A stretch of 53,054 nucleotides of DNA from Setaria digitata (GCA_003640385.1 RCAB01000435.1:1-53054); one strand, 5' to 3'; shown: positions 12,601 through 23,926, numbered from the stretch's first letter. Program-made: numbers and translations. The notes: generated by a model from the letters alone, not told the origin.

Positions 12601-15600
12601 ACTAAGATGATTAGCTTAGGCCTAATATATCCATCAGTCTACTAATTTTTATGCCACAAATTAATTTATAGGTTGAACTACGATGTCCTGCTACCGGTGC
12701 TCCTGGTATATTTGGTGAAGCGCAATGGGAAAAGGTTAACGGTGAACTGCCATATGCCTATTCAATCCGTCAAAATGTTTTACATTTAAAGGATATTAAA
12801 CGAAAGGATAGCGGGATTTACAAATGCACCATGCGGACTGATTCCGGTTTTGCTACTGTTACACATATTCATTTAAAAGTTTCCGGTCAGGTTTTCCTCA
12901 TATCATTCTCTTTTCGATAATAAATCAGGCTAAAAATTATTGAATTTAAAAAATTTTTTAACTTAAAAATAAATTTTTAATTTACAGATTTTGTGCCATT
13001 CTTTAATGGAGATGGTTATGTTGAGCTAAAACCATTGACAGATGAACAGTGGAGTAATATTAGTATAAAAATTTCGTTCAAACCAAAAGTACCTAATGGT
13101 AAGTGATTACGGTACTATAATTATAACTATTATGAAAGATAACGTTACTAAAGTTCCTGTCGACGGTATCTTCAAAAGTATTTATTTAAATTTCCCGACT
13201 CATTCTCAATTAAAACTAACAATTTTGTTCAAAAAAAAAAAAAAGTCCAACAATACGTTACAGTAAAAATTTATATATCATTGAAATTATTTCACTTCTG
13301 TCGTAGAAACTCGTTGTTATTTAAGGTTTGTTATTATATACGGAACGAAAAAATGACGATCTGGATAAGATAAACAATTATTTGAGTGTTGGACTGAAAA
13401 ATGGACACGTCGTTTATCGGTTCAATGTCGGTGCCGGATCAGGTTTAGTCATTTTCATTTAGCAAAATACGTTATCCTATACAAGTTGCATTGCTCCATT
13501 TCCTGAGGATGAAACGATGCTAATTACTGGGATGATTACATGCAACTAATGTCGCATGTCCATTTTTTGAGGAAATAAATAACTATTTACTTAGAGAGGC
13601 AAGTAGAGCTAACCTTACTTATAAATCATTCATGGAAGTTTACCTCACGAAGTTTGTGCAGCGCAGTCAATCGTCTGTGAGCTAATTCGGAAATTGCTTA
13701 GCAGTAATTATCAAGTTTTTACTATCATTCTTCTGTCAAAAAATAAGTGTGACTTATTCAAGCATTACTTCGTAGAAAAAGGATTGGAAAGTTACTCTAT
13801 GAAATTTTGTTGCTTGAAATAATAAATAAATATTTTATTCTCGTAATTTATAAATGACTAGCTTTAATTTACACTACTATTTTAGCTGAATTAAAGAGCA
13901 AATATCCAATAGTAATGGATGAATGGCATCGAATTGAAATTATCAATCAGCCAAGTGGAGGTTCATTAGTTTATCACTTGTCTTTTATTTTTCCTTTTGC
14001 ATCATAGCTCCTCATAATCATTAATTATAAGCTAAACATTATCCTATATGCTGATCAATATGACCATTTACAGTTGTAGGTCTTATTAAATTATCTAGCA
14101 GTAAACATAGTTGGAGCAATTAATTAAAAAAATTAAATTTATTGCAGCTGCATTAATGGTTGACGAAGATGATGCAAATGAACAGGCTAATAATTATTTC
14201 AATACCGGTGAAGGTGCATCAGCTGTTGTTAGTGTTGGTGGAACCAAACATAAAGACGATTTGCGACGTACTACGTTTGATCATCCCTTTGTTGGTGAGT
14301 TATTTGTAATTTATAAAAATCTCTCAAATGTTTTTTTTTTTTTAATTAAAATTGATCAGTCAATAATACTATTAAACAATTTTTCTCTTTCTTTTTTCAA
14401 TCTCAGAATTACTCCGATATTTTCTTTAATAATGATTTGAATTTAAATTGAAAATTAATTGAAGATTTCAACAATTTTATACCTTTTTTCATTTCTTTTT
14501 AAGGAACAATCACATCATTGTTAATATCTGATGAATCGATTGATTTCGGTGAAAATATTATAACAAAATCACCAAAAACTGGAAAAGATATGGCTTGTTC
14601 ATTAGGATTATGTCAACATCGTTCTATTTGTATACCAACAAATGTTCACAAAGGTTTCGTATGTGACTGTGCGACTGCTAAAGGATATGACGGCGAATTC
14701 TGTGAGCGAAAAATCCTAAAATGTGACCGCAGTATGTATTATTCGCCTTCCTATCGCCTATATTCCTTTCGCATGGCCCAGTATAAATTATTTTTTGGAA
14801 GGGAAAATTGCTCTATCAGTCTGACTTTTCAGAACATTTGATTCTGAAAAAGAACTAAATTTATATTTTCATAACATCAACTCTATTTTCATTTTCATAT
14901 ATTTTCACTAAATTCTAGAATTTCAGTACGAAATCATTTCTTTTTAGTAATTCAACGGTGTTGAAATATGAAAAAAGTGTATTTAATTAAATATATTTAG
15001 CAGTAAGCGAAGAGGATGATTGTTGTTATTGCTTCGTTAAATTGTCACTACTTATTGTTGAACAAAAGTTTCTTGATAGCTGATGCTGCTAAGGAGAAAA
15101 AAGAAACTTTCTAAAATCTCTTATTAGAAATTAAAAAATTGAAATGCAAATGTTCATGGTTGGATTTAAACTTTTAACTTTCTTGCATAGGTAAATTTTT
15201 CTTCTGTCTTTGTAAAATGCTTATAATGATAATTTCAAAATTTATTTTAAAGTTACCTGTGAAGTTGGAACGTGTGAAAATCGACCAGATGGTAGACAGT
15301 TTTGTCGATGTCCACCAGGACGATACGGTGATCGTTGTCAGCTTTTGGAAGATGATCAGTTGATCGAATCGATTTCGTTCAATGGTGATAATTCGTATAT
15401 TACATTACCGAGACCGCAATCACTTCGCAATTTCAGTGTTTGTTTGTTTTGCCATTTAACAGTGCAAAATTTTTGCAAATCTCTTCCTTTTTTTTCGCTC
15501 CATTTCATTTTTACTTTTAACTAAGATTTTGATTTTACTAAAATTTAATAACAATATCGTAAATTAATTGTGTAGGCGATGAAATTAATTAGTGATCGTA

Positions 15601-18600
15601 TTTTGTTTTGTTTTAACAACATTTTTGATTACATCAAAATTGTTTCTATTATTTCTTCGTAGAATATCAGTTGAATTTATTTTACAATTTGGTGAAATAA
15701 TATTTATATTATAAAAGGACAAAATTTCGAAAGCTGTAGTGTAAAATGTTTGCGGATGATAGATAGCCTAGTCTAATCAGTTCAAAATTCCTCAACTTTT
15801 TCTTCTTTCCTTCCTTTTTCTTTTTCTTTTTTTTTTCCTTTTTTGCAATTTAACTTTATCCATCCAAAATAATTCGATGTTAAATTTAGTTAAAAATGGA
15901 AATAGTGCTGCGTTCAACAAAGGACCAGTTATTAGCTATTGTAGCAACTGATTACAATCCAAAACGAGCTAATTATTTAGCACTTGCAATTCGTCGTGGC
16001 AAATTTGTTCATCTTTATAATAGTGGCGATGGTTTGTTTTGACAAGAGAAATTAATTGAAAATTTTTAACAGACAGATGCATTTATGTGAATAGCAAATA
16101 ACACATTTTTTGAAATGATTTTTAATAAGATTTATGCGGAAAATCTTTTCCCATTCGGCATTTTTAGTTAATTAGATTTCTCTTTATTAAACTTCACAAG
16201 TTTTTCTAGTTTTTGAATTTAGTCCTCCCTTTTCTTTCTCTCTCTCTCTCTCTTTCTCTCTGCCGCTTTTTCCTTCCTCTCGTTCTCAGATGAAAGCATT
16301 TTTTTTTTGGCAAATTATAAAAAAGCAAATAATTTTTTCGCGAAACTAATTATTTTTCATAGTTGCATGAAGCAAAAGTTTGCCTTTTTCTAGGTAATAT
16401 GGAAGTTGAGTCACTAGATGAAGTGAAATTAAATGTGCCATATCATCTTGACCTAAAACGATTCGGCAATCGTGCTGAATTACGCATAAATGGTACGAAA
16501 ATTCCAAGTCGTGGTAAATTATCGGCATTTGTGCCAGGCACAAATTTATTTATTGGTGGTGTACCATCGGGAGTTACCGTTAATTCGAGAATTGGCGGAG
16601 CCGCTTCATTTAGGGGATGCATTTCTAAAGTATAATTCAATTATAATCTTAAACTTTCTCACTTCATTTTCTTTCTTTCAACTCAATTTATGAAAATAAC
16701 TGTTAGAAAAGCGTTATCTTTTATTATGACCCAAATGAAATATTGCAGCTGACATTAATTATCCGTAATTTTTATAATTTATGAACGAAAAAAAAGAACG
16801 AATTTTTCATTCTTATGCAAAATCAGCTCTACATTGAATCTTTTGTTTTATTTGAAGATTGTTATAAACGGAAAGGACGTAAATTTGGTTGAAATTTTGA
16901 AAAAATCATCGCATGACGTAACAGTATGTAAGCTGCGTGATATGGAAGAAGTGGAGGAGTTTCACATGCCATTTATTTGGAGTACGCCGTCAACGACACG
17001 TACAACAATACGTGTTACGACGTCAACTTATCGGAGAACTACGAAAATTACAGAAGAGAAGGAAAGTGAACTGGAAATGGAAGATGTGATGCTGTATCCA
17101 GATGAGGAAACCGCAGAGGAAAGAGCACCTTGCACTAACAATGGTATTCTTTCTTTTCATTTTGAATTCTTTTTCCATTTTTAAATTTTATGTTAAACTA
17201 CTTAAATATTATTAAGCAGAAAATAAGGAGTAAAAAAAAACAAATAATAATGAATTAAATGTAGAAATTTGCATATATATTTTAAATAACTAATGAAATA
17301 TTCAGACGAATGCCAATAAAGTAATTAGTTAAGTTTTAAATGAATCTGTTTCAAAAATGATCTCAAGTTAGAAATTTAAAAATGAATGTAAATTATAAGG
17401 TTATGAGTGATAGAGGTGAGTTAGCAAAAAGAAATATTGCACAAAAATTATTAATATCTTTAGTTAAAACTTAACTAATCACTTGCTTCTATTTTTTGAT
17501 ATTTAGTGTGTTATTCGAAAAATAATGATAATGGAAATTCCTGAATTTATATAATTTTTTCTCCTTGATGAAAATTTGCTGAAATAAGCTTATTTACTAT
17601 ACATTCTATCTGTTCCTATCATTATTGGCATTGGTATTATTTATCATTATCACCTATCATTATCAGTATTATTGTCATTTAACGAAATTCATTTTGCCAG
17701 ATTGTACTGTTCAATGTGAGCCGGATACGTGTGGTGATCATGGTGACTGTGAAATAATCAATGGAACTGTCATATGCTTTTGTCATGATTATTACGATGG
17801 TCCGAATTGTGAAATTTGTTAGTTTCAGAAATGAATTCAATTTTATTAATTTTTGCACTTAAATTTGATCTTCGGTATTATTCTTATTATTATTTATTAT
17901 TATTATTGTCATTGTTGTTATTATTATCATATTGTTTGAAATTATTCTAGTTAATAGATAAATTCCTAATTAAGAGAGAACAATTTCAACTGTAAATTGT
18001 TTCGTTGATTTTTTTTTCAAGAACTGTACCTCAGTCGTAAAAATTATGAGCCATTGCAGTTAAGCCGATCGAGCATGCAGCAAAATTCGATGGAAATGCA
18101 TTTATTGTATTTTCAATTGATGATTTTCCGCATTTGACATCTGAACACGAAGAAAATTTGAGCTTACGTTTTAAGACGTCTGCCTTATCCGGGGTATCCT
18201 TTGACGTAATATTAAGTGAAACATAGAGCTACCTGTTTTAATCCGGTCCAGTATATCTAATCGGTTAATGCATGAGGCGTTATCGGATACGGTTTTTACA
18301 GTTCATTTTCTACTATGGATTTTATTTATTAATCTAGTTCCTATGAAACTGATTCATGAAAGTGCTCTTCGTCTTATATCTTTCCCTCCCTGAGATTTTC
18401 TCGGGATAAAAAAATTTTGCATAAAATACAAGTTTGTATTAACATTGTTATTCCATTTTTTTCTTCACTGTAGATTTAATTCCCGAAATATTTATTAAGT
18501 GACGAAATTCAATAAAATATGATTAATTACTAACGATTACTATTTGCAGTTAATTTTTTGGCAAGGTCAACAAATAGGTACACCTTTAAAAGGAGATGAT

Positions 18601-19864
18601 TATATGTCTATTGGACTAAGTGATGGTCACTTAGTCTTTTCGTAAGTTTTATTTTATTCAAGCACTAATATTTGAGCTTCCTCTTATAAATATGTTAATT
18701 TATAGTTACAATAAAACCTGTTGAAGGTATGAACTTGGTGGTGGTGCAGCACAATTGATTAGTACGGAAGTATTAAACGATGATAAAGAGCATCACGTAC
18801 AAATTTGGCGCAAAGGACGTGAGGGAAAGATGGTGATCGATGATGGAATACCTGTTACGGGCTCATCTCTTGGCATTCTTGCAATGCTTAATGTTGATAG
18901 CGATGTTTATATTGGTTAAATTTACGATTAATTTTAGTAAATGTAGAAAATTAAGTAATGAGTAAGGAAAATTGACATTTTAAGACAAATGTGATCAAGA
19001 CCGAGAAAGTACTGATAGATAAGTTATGATTGTGATTAAATATATATCATTTAATATTACATATGCGGAATGGGAAAAAAATGAACGAAATGTATTGAAA
19101 AAGGTAATAAAAGAAATAGGTTAAAGTGAAGTCTTAGAAAGAAAAAATTACTGGGAAAATGGAAATCCTTTATTATTTACATTTCTTTTTTTCGTCGCAT
19201 TTATTGCAATATTGTCAATGTGTCATTAGTTAATATTAATGTAAATATACGTCAAGTTTTAACGTAAGGCACTTTTCAAAAGAAAAAATATGAGTTATCA
19301 ATTAATTGATTTGTTTTCAATATTATTTAAATTATCGAAGCTTTTGTTTCCTGTCAAATTTCGACGAAATTATTGGATATTTGTTTTCCTATTTTATTTA
19401 ATATTTGTTGATTTCGGACTATTTTTTATTCTGAAATAATTCCGAAAATTTTAAAGGCTTCTCTCCTGTTTGAAGAAGGCCAAAAAGAAAAAAAGAAATT
19501 GTATATTTTTGGCCAAAAGAAGTGATCAGCTTAGCTGCTGAAATGTCTGCCGCTGAAAAATGAATTGAAAACGAAAAAAACAGACTAAATAAACTTTATT
19601 TCAAAATTAAATCCTTAATTTTTGATTTCAAAATAAAAAGAAAAATGAGAGGAAAATCGACCCATTTCAGGTGGCTTGCCGAATTTGGACGAAATGACCG
19701 GCGGTTTATACGAAGAAAATTTTGTTGGTTGCATTGGCGATATAACATTAAATGGTGTGAAAATGGATTTAATGGCGAATGCAATTGATGGCCGAAATGT
19801 CAAGCCATGCGATCAATGGACTGCTAGAAAGAGATGGTTGCGGAGCAGGAAGTATCATCGGTAG
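293..19864 (+). CDS. unc-52: unc-52 (perlecan core protein), 3' part, multi-exon
   Basis: Basement-membrane heparan sulfate proteoglycan core protein. In C. elegans UNC-52 anchors body-wall muscle to the extracellular matrix. Modelled exons: 293-637, 1400-1681, 2254-2721, 3265-3543, 3775-4165, 4361-4524, 4882-5084, 5288-5471, then 6225-6437 and/or 7082-~7297, 7913-8054, 8224-8321, 8412-8566, 9085-9223 (or to 9327), 12375-12448, 12672-12885, 12988-13098, 13326-13442, 13886-13960, 14148-14294, 14504-14731, 15253-15437, 15890-16031, 16394-16629, 16858-17143, 17701-17817, 18060-18193, 18550-18641, 18727-18914, 19671-19864. Phases agree across all joins and give about 1,866 residues to the stop at 19862. 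Domain order is eleven Ig (perlecan-type, with recurring DG-LP motif), LamG, EGF pair, LamG, EGF, LamG, which matches perlecan domains IV and V. Most introns are phase 1. The LDLa and laminin-type N-terminal domains must lie upstream. The family call is secure; single boundaries are less so. Confidence 0.95.
1400..1681 (+). CDS. unc-52: unc-52 exon: Ig domain 2
   Basis: A complete Ig domain in one exon, phase 1 at both ends (acceptor ATTCTAG, donor GTATGC at 1682). Its hallmarks are IRCSV, LKWRKEDGELP and DAGNYICSM. The DGELP segment recurs in many Ig domains of this protein and supports membership of one tandem array. Confidence 0.9.
2254..2721 (+). CDS. unc-52: unc-52 exon: Ig domain 3 with acidic His-rich tail
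   Basis: The first two thirds is an Ig domain (FLCYLPGE, RWGFSDRDGALP, YFCTDD). It is followed in the same exon by about 65 residues rich in Asp, Glu, His and Asn, with repeated HEY/HEN and DEHG motifs, ending at the phase 1 donor GTAATT at 2722. The tail is a low-complexity acidic linker. Its role is unknown; metal binding or a flexible spacer would be inference only. Confidence 0.88.
3265..3543 (+). CDS. unc-52: unc-52 exon: Ig domain 4
   Basis: A complete phase 1-1 Ig exon after TTACAG, with donor GTATGA at 3544. Key residues are ARFHCDP, VRWGFEAPDGPL and GEYICTATN. An upstream TTGCAG at 3202 is also open in frame, but it would add a hydrophobic segment, so it was not chosen. Confidence 0.88.
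3775..4524 (+). CDS. unc-52: unc-52 exons: Ig domains 5 and 6
   Basis: Exon 3775-4165 holds all of Ig5 (FQCITTG, ITWTGPSGE, YTCTATN) and the first half of Ig6 (VKCEAFGEPEPEVEW). A phase 2 intron with donor GTAAGTG interrupts Ig6, which is finished by exon 4361-4524 (VYTCRGSN). The Ig6 intron is only 195 bases long. The second exon returns to phase 1 at GTATAC. Confidence 0.88.
4882..5471 (+). CDS. unc-52: unc-52 exons: Ig domain 7 and first half of Ig 8
   Basis: Exon 4882-5084 starts in phase 1 and ends in phase 0 with the first half of Ig7 (LICTATG, IQWVKVDGALP). Exon 5288-5471 completes Ig7 (GEYECRGF). It then opens Ig8 with strands A and B and its first cysteine (IKLTCTVE), stopping at a phase 1 donor GTAATG at 5472. 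The second half of Ig8 must come from one of the two downstream exons at 6225 or 7082. Confidence 0.87.
6225..6437 (+). CDS. unc-52: unc-52 alternative half-Ig exon (form A, lacks second Cys)
   Basis: This exon begins after CTTGCAG in phase 1 and reads TFDPYLLTWYRS up to QGIYWVHFES, which is the second half of an Ig fold. Where an Ig would have Tyr-x-Cys it has Tyr-Trp-Val, so a domain built with exon 5288-5471 would lack the usual disulfide. The most likely donor is the weak GTCACG at 6438, which is phase 1. See the competing exon at 7082. Confidence 0.7.
7082..7350 (+). CDS. unc-52: unc-52 alternative half-Ig exon (form B) or alternative C-terminus
   Basis: This is a second candidate for the C-terminal half of Ig8, also entering in phase 1. 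It reads HFEWALLRGG up to GVYRCEVEDD and so supplies the second cysteine that form A lacks. It has no first cysteine of its own, so it fits directly after exon 5288-5471. No strong donor is visible: GTCTGT at 7298 is phase 1 but poor. If unspliced it ends at TAA 7348-7350 after a hydrophobic tail, which would give a truncated isoform. No canonical AATAAA was seen soon after. Confidence 0.65.
7913..8321 (+). CDS. unc-52: unc-52 exons: Ig domain 9
   Basis: Exon 7913-8054 (IECPVYIIPG, VTWEKEDGELP) ends in phase 2 at GTGAGT. Exon 8224-8321 completes the domain (LYVCKVD) and returns to phase 1 at GTTGGT. The whole domain has both cysteines and the DGELP signature. Confidence 0.85.
8412..9327 (+). 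CDS. unc-52: unc-52 exons: Ig domain 10 with alternative basic C-terminus
   Basis: Exon 8412-8566 carries the first half (WFDCKVTGDPDAEITW, DELPDN) and ends in phase 0. Exon 9085 onward completes it (GIYKCHAK). After LNVGTAKRKRKR the exon can splice at GTATTT (9224, phase 1), or GTAAAA (9233, also phase 1), to reach 12375. Otherwise it reads on through a strongly basic tail to the stop at 9325-9327. C. elegans UNC-52 is known to have forms that end before domain V; this read-through would be such a medium isoform. Confidence 0.83.
10702..10740. repeat. (CA)n microsatellite
   Basis: An alternating CA tract with few interruptions inside the long unc-52 intron. Confidence 0.9.
11330..11520. repeat. 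Trinucleotide repeat field (GTT then ACT/ACC)
   Basis: GTT-rich units (11335-11380) are followed by GATGATG and then by ACT/ACC/GCT units on the same strand. The two halves are partly complementary in composition. No open protein product is supported. Confidence 0.85.
12375..12885 (+). CDS. unc-52: unc-52 exons: Ig domain 11, last of the array
   Basis: Exon 12375-12448 (phase 1 in, phase 0 out) supplies the linker and A strand. Exon 12672-12885 supplies VELRCPATG, the tryptophan in AQWEKVNGELP and IYKCTMR. The phase 1 start at 12375 requires a phase 1 donor in the preceding exon, which is why 9223 (or 9232) was chosen there. Confidence 0.83.
12988..14294 (+). CDS. unc-52: unc-52 exons: laminin G domain 1
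   Basis: Four small phase 1-1 exons, 12988-13098, 13326-13442, 13886-13960 and 14148-14294. They start with VPFFNGDGYVELKP and include ISIKISFKP, GLLLYTERKND and YLSVGLKNGHVVYRF, the usual LamG strand pattern. The domain finishes in the next exon (GTITSLLI). No C-terminal LamG cysteine pair is seen in this copy. Confidence 0.85.
14504..15437 (+). CDS. unc-52: unc-52 exons: EGF pair and start of laminin G 2
   Basis: Exon 14504-14731 ends LamG1 and holds an EGF module (CSLGLCQHRSIC, FVCDCATAKGYDGEFC). Exon 15253-15437 holds a second, shorter EGF-like module (CEVGTCENRPDGRQFCRCPPGRYGDRC) and opens LamG2 (ISFNGDNSYITLPRP). The donor was set at GTTTGT (15438, phase 0) because the next exon is open only in phase 0. 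The overlapping GTGTTT at 15436 would be out of frame. Confidence 0.85.
15890..17143 (+). CDS. unc-52: unc-52 exons: laminin G 2 and Thr-rich acidic linker
   Basis: Exons 15890-16031, 16394-16629 and 16858-17143. LamG2 continues with MEIVLRSTKDQLLAIV, GNRAELRINGTKIP, FIGGVPSG and FRGCISK, and its second cysteine is in VTVCKL. The last exon then runs into a threonine-rich stretch (STPSTTRTTIRVTTSTYRRT) and an acidic stretch of about 35 residues, before PCTNN at a phase 1 donor GTATTC. The Thr run would be a candidate for O-glycosylation. Confidence 0.87.
17701..17817 (+). CDS. unc-52: unc-52 exon: EGF module between LamG 2 and 3
   Basis: A small phase 1-1 exon with six-cysteine EGF spacing (CTVQCEPDTCGDHGDC, VICFCHDYYDGPNC). 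Its donor is GTTAGT. Confidence 0.87.
18060..19864 (+). CDS. unc-52: unc-52 exons: laminin G 3 and C-terminus
   Basis: Exons 18060-18193, 18550-18641, 18727-18914 and 19671-19864. They encode AAKFDGNAFIVFS, LSLRFKTSAL, GLIFWQGQQIG, MSIGLSDGHLVF, HHVQIWRKGREGKMVIDD and FVGCIGDITLNGVKMD with the closing cysteine in VKPCDQW. This is a full LamG domain with the C-terminal disulfide, corresponding to the endorepellin end of perlecan. A basic tail leads to TAG at 19862-19864. Confidence 0.88.
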
Positions 19865-20340
19865 CAGTTCATTTTTACAACAGTAGTCGTAAAAGTGAGG
19901 GAAGGAGAGAGCGAATTAATCGCTGTCGTCTTTATAATTAAATGTTACTTATTTACAACGGTAGCAGTTGTAAGCAATGAGGGACAAAAGGAGAGCTCGA
20001 TGTGACGGATTAAGTGTAAAAATTTCATTTTCGAACTCAATTTAATGCTTTTTTTAAATTCATTTTATCATTTGTTGCTTAAGAATTGTTTTGAAATGTT
20101 TTCTTTTATCGGAAGCATATGTTTAATTTTGATGCGAAAATTTAATTCCTAATTTTAATCTCAACTTTTTTTTTACGTTATTCGTTTTTCTGTCGATGTC
20201 CGAAAAAAAAAATTTATTTGTATTTTACCTGAATCTTCGTTTTTACACATATCTTTTTCCTTTGCTCATTTCAAATTTTCTTTTGATAGCTTATATAATT
20301 TTTGTATTTCTTCAAAAAGATAAATAAATAAATAAAATAT
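19865..20340 (+). other. Probable unc-52 3' UTR with poly(A) signal cluster
   Basis: AT-rich sequence follows the stop. Overlapping AATAAA hexamers at 20323-20336 are the first canonical poly(A) signals after it, giving a 3' UTR of about 470 bases. Confidence 0.6.
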
Positions 20341-20436
20341 AACTCATTTATCGAGGGAAAAACAAAAATGGAATAAAAAAATTTGTGTAAATGGTGCTTC
20401 AAGTTTTTAAAATATTTTTATTTCAAAATACATAGG

Positions 20437-20601
20437 CCTTTCCCTGGTGCAAAATTGATACTCTCCTCAAGTACCAGAAAGAACTGAAATAAGATGTTTT
20501 CTAGAAATAACAGCCCCNGACCTTTCCCTGGTGCAAAATTGATACTCTCCTCAAGTACCAGAAAGAACTGAAATAAGATGTTTTCTAGAAATAACAGCCC
20601 C
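20437..20601. repeat. 81-base duplication around a single N (assembly seam)
   Basis: Bases 20437-20517 and 20521-20601 are identical, separated by a single N and two bases. This is the expected look of two contigs sharing an overlap that was not collapsed, so one copy is probably not real. Confidence 0.85.
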
Positions 20602-23600
20602 TTATATCTATTATATCATTTACAAATAGTAATAATCATAGTAGCCAATGCAATAATTAATTTATCATTTATATTCTATCTATCAGATATATATATATAT
20701 TAATTATAAATATATATTTATAATTAATGCTGTAGAATTTATTTACACGATCAGGAGAAAGTAGTTAAACTTTTCCCATTAAATATTTCGTTCTATTCAA
20801 TCATATTTTTCCTTTAACGGCGATTTTATTCTTTGCTGAACCGTTCCACTTTCGTTAATGCCACCATTTCAATACTTCACATTGTAACTATTTATATTAT
20901 TTATGTTCTGAGTGATTCATTATGTTTTTCCTCTTTTTTCTTTTGAAGAAATTTTGCCAAAATACTTAAATGCTACTGTAGAATTAATAAAACCATTTAT
21001 TACAAGGATGAATGCAGTGATATTAAACGTATTATTATTAGCTGTTATCAGTGAATTATATCACAGTGTAAATATCTATCAATACCATAAAGATAGCAAT
21101 AGCATTTAAGTGTCATTCATTAATAGAAGCTAATAATAATAGCATAGCAATCATTTCCACTAAACTTTATAAATTTTCCACTTAGCATTAGTAATTATAT
21201 CATTTGATTTTGCGTTTTTATATTGCAGCTTTATTTGATGTCGCATATCAAATGCGCGTTGTCAACTTTTTCTCTTTTTAATTTAACATTATGTCGTGAA
21301 TTCCATATTAATAGAAAGTGGTTGATAAAAAGAAGAAGTTTGAGAAAAATGTTCATAGCAATTATTCATTTAAAAAAGAAAAGAGGAGAAAGAAGCGAAA
21401 ATGAAAATAAAAATAATGATAGGTGATAAACGACTTATATAACGGTGATAATGAAGTGATAAAGAGATGTCACTTACACGTCTCTGTTTTAGAATATTGT
21501 TATGAGAAATGAATTAACCTGCATTTGAAATTCCGTTTTCAGATTAATTTACGACGTTTTCAATTGATGGAAATATCATTTGAAGAATGTTCATTGAACC
21601 GAATCAATGTTTTTTGATTCCGGAAAATACAACTTGAAATCGGAAAATATAACCCGGAATCGCAAATAGAATGGAAACGCTGAATCACTTTATAGTAAAT
21701 TTCGGTCATGTTGGAATTTATTCAAGGCTGGTGGATTCATCGACTAGTTAGATGGAAAAAGAATTGTATGATGAATTCAGTAGCAAACATAATGAAAAAA
21801 TGATGCAATTTTATGTCTTGTTCGCACACATCACATAGGAATGTTAATTAATTTGATTCGAATTTACAAACATAGAGGAAAGAGACAAAATCCAAATAAC
21901 GATAACGGTGAAGAAGCAAAGTTGGAAACAACGACGACGACGAAGAATCAAAACTGGAAATAATAATAATGGCAAAAAATCTAAACCAGAAATAAGATAG
22001 GAGCAAAAATGGGGAACTAATTTGATAGCTTAAAAAAAAGAAATGAGAAATAAGGACTATAGTTAGAAGCAACTGTGACGATAATTAATAGTTTGCTTAA
22101 TGAATTATTTGTCACCCACTTTGAGAAATTAAGCAAAATGAACACTAATAACAATGAAAAGAAGTATTCGTCTATCTGATATGCCAAATAGTAAAATGAC
22201 AGTCGAAAATTAATAACTTCGAAGAAACAGTAATGATATTAATTATCACAGGAAAAAATACGGTGTCAAACAAATGAAAGCAAATTATTTTTCATCAATT
22301 AAATCACTGAATGAAAACCGAAAAATTTTGACGGAATGTTCTTGTTTTTTGGTTTCGAATTTCAAATTCATTAAAATATTTCAACATTTTTTTTCGCCAT
22401 CAGATTTTTAAAAAAGAAAAAAAGCTCACAAAAATTCAAGAAATCAACACACAATACAATTACAATTGACGGATAAGATATTAATTTGTACTCTAAAGAT
22501 GAAAGTAATTAAACGTCCAGGTTAATTGAATATTATAGCCACTTGATTCGCACAATTTGATCTGAAAATAGAATTGATAGTGATTTTAAGTTTTAAATAT
22601 TACACCTGTGATAATATGATTTCGAATTTGAACAGCTCTTTTTAGCTTAAAATATTTAATCCTAAATTTTATTTCGGAACTTCTTCAAGCTGGCACAATT
22701 TTAATGCCGTATAAATATTCCGTCAAATTTAGTCATTCCTCATCACAAAAAAAAAAAAAAAAAAATGGGATAATGAAGCGATTAATTAGCCAAACAAAGA
22801 ATAAGAAAACAGTGGCAACTATGACCTAAAAATTAATCATCTAAATGTTAAATTTGAAGTTATCAATTTTCCTTCCTCACAAGCACATGTAATTGCCAAT
22901 CGAGAACAGTATTGTTTACAGTTTCATATGCTTCATGACTGGCTAAAGATAAATCGCATGGCTAAATAAATAGTTATATTAGAAAAGTAAGTCTATTAAG
23001 GCTCTTTCTACAACACATTCAATATTTTTGTCATTTAACGTTTTTTAACAATTTAAACTATTATTATCTACGGTTCCATTTGGTCTTATCAGTTCACACT
23101 AATAATATTTAAAGTTTCATGTGACCATAAAGATTTACGTTGGCAATTATTTCATCTTTATTGTGATTACAACGATTCATACTACTCGTTTTTCACGTTT
23201 ATCATATCATATCATAATTAATATTTTTAGCAATTCCATCATTTTAATTCATAGTTTGCAAAACAAAAGATATTGACCAAAGGGTATTAATTCATTCATT
23301 TCATATAATTTTTCTTAATTAATCACTTTAAGAATATATTAATTAAATGACTCATAGAGTATAAATTTGATGATATTTTGCTGACAAGAGAAAATGCCAT
23401 TAGAAAATAAGAATGACTGAAGGAGTGGATAAGAGATGGAGAAACCCGTGGGCTATAATATGAAAATGGTTATATAGAACCGGTCTAGAATCGTGATTCA
23501 ACCTGTGATCCATCCGTGGTGTCGAATCAATTTTCCAAGAATGCTATAACAACGACAATCGTTGCATCGATCTTATCCATTTCGTTCAAAACCATTTAAA

Positions 23601-23926
23601 TTTCACCTTTTCAACACTCTGACCGACCAATCCACTTATCATTCCTTGCCAATCACTTTATCAATACTACTGATTAAATTTTTTTCTTCACTCATTTAAT
23701 TTATTATTAATTACAACTACTGACTATTGCTATTATCAGCATCGCGTCACTGATATCATTCAATATTACATGTATTTTACTGACTTACTAATTGCGTATA
23801 ACTATTACTATTATCAGTAAGTGGATAACAACAACAGCACTAATAATAATAATAATATAAAAGAGAAGTGCAATTAGAGGACAATTTACTTGTCACTGAG
23901 TTTTTTCCTTCTTAACGAAGAAAAAA
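20602..23926. other. Intergenic region, no convincing gene
   Basis: AT-rich with short open frames only. Frames of about 65 residues at 20912-21109 and 21223-21426 lack domain signatures and have background composition. The stretch holds poly(A) and TA runs and an N seam just before it. It is the presumed upstream region of the gene starting at 23927; I see no defined promoter element. Confidence 0.6.
20699..20728. repeat. 30-base perfect AT palindrome
   Basis: A self-complementary stretch beginning ATTAATTATAAATAT lies directly after a TA run. It is in the intergenic region downstream of unc-52. Confidence 0.8.

Noticed and set aside
20912..21426. Two short plus-strand frames downstream of unc-52
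   Set aside because: Background-like composition, no in-phase splice connection to unc-52, and the stop at 19862 already closes a full LamG domain.
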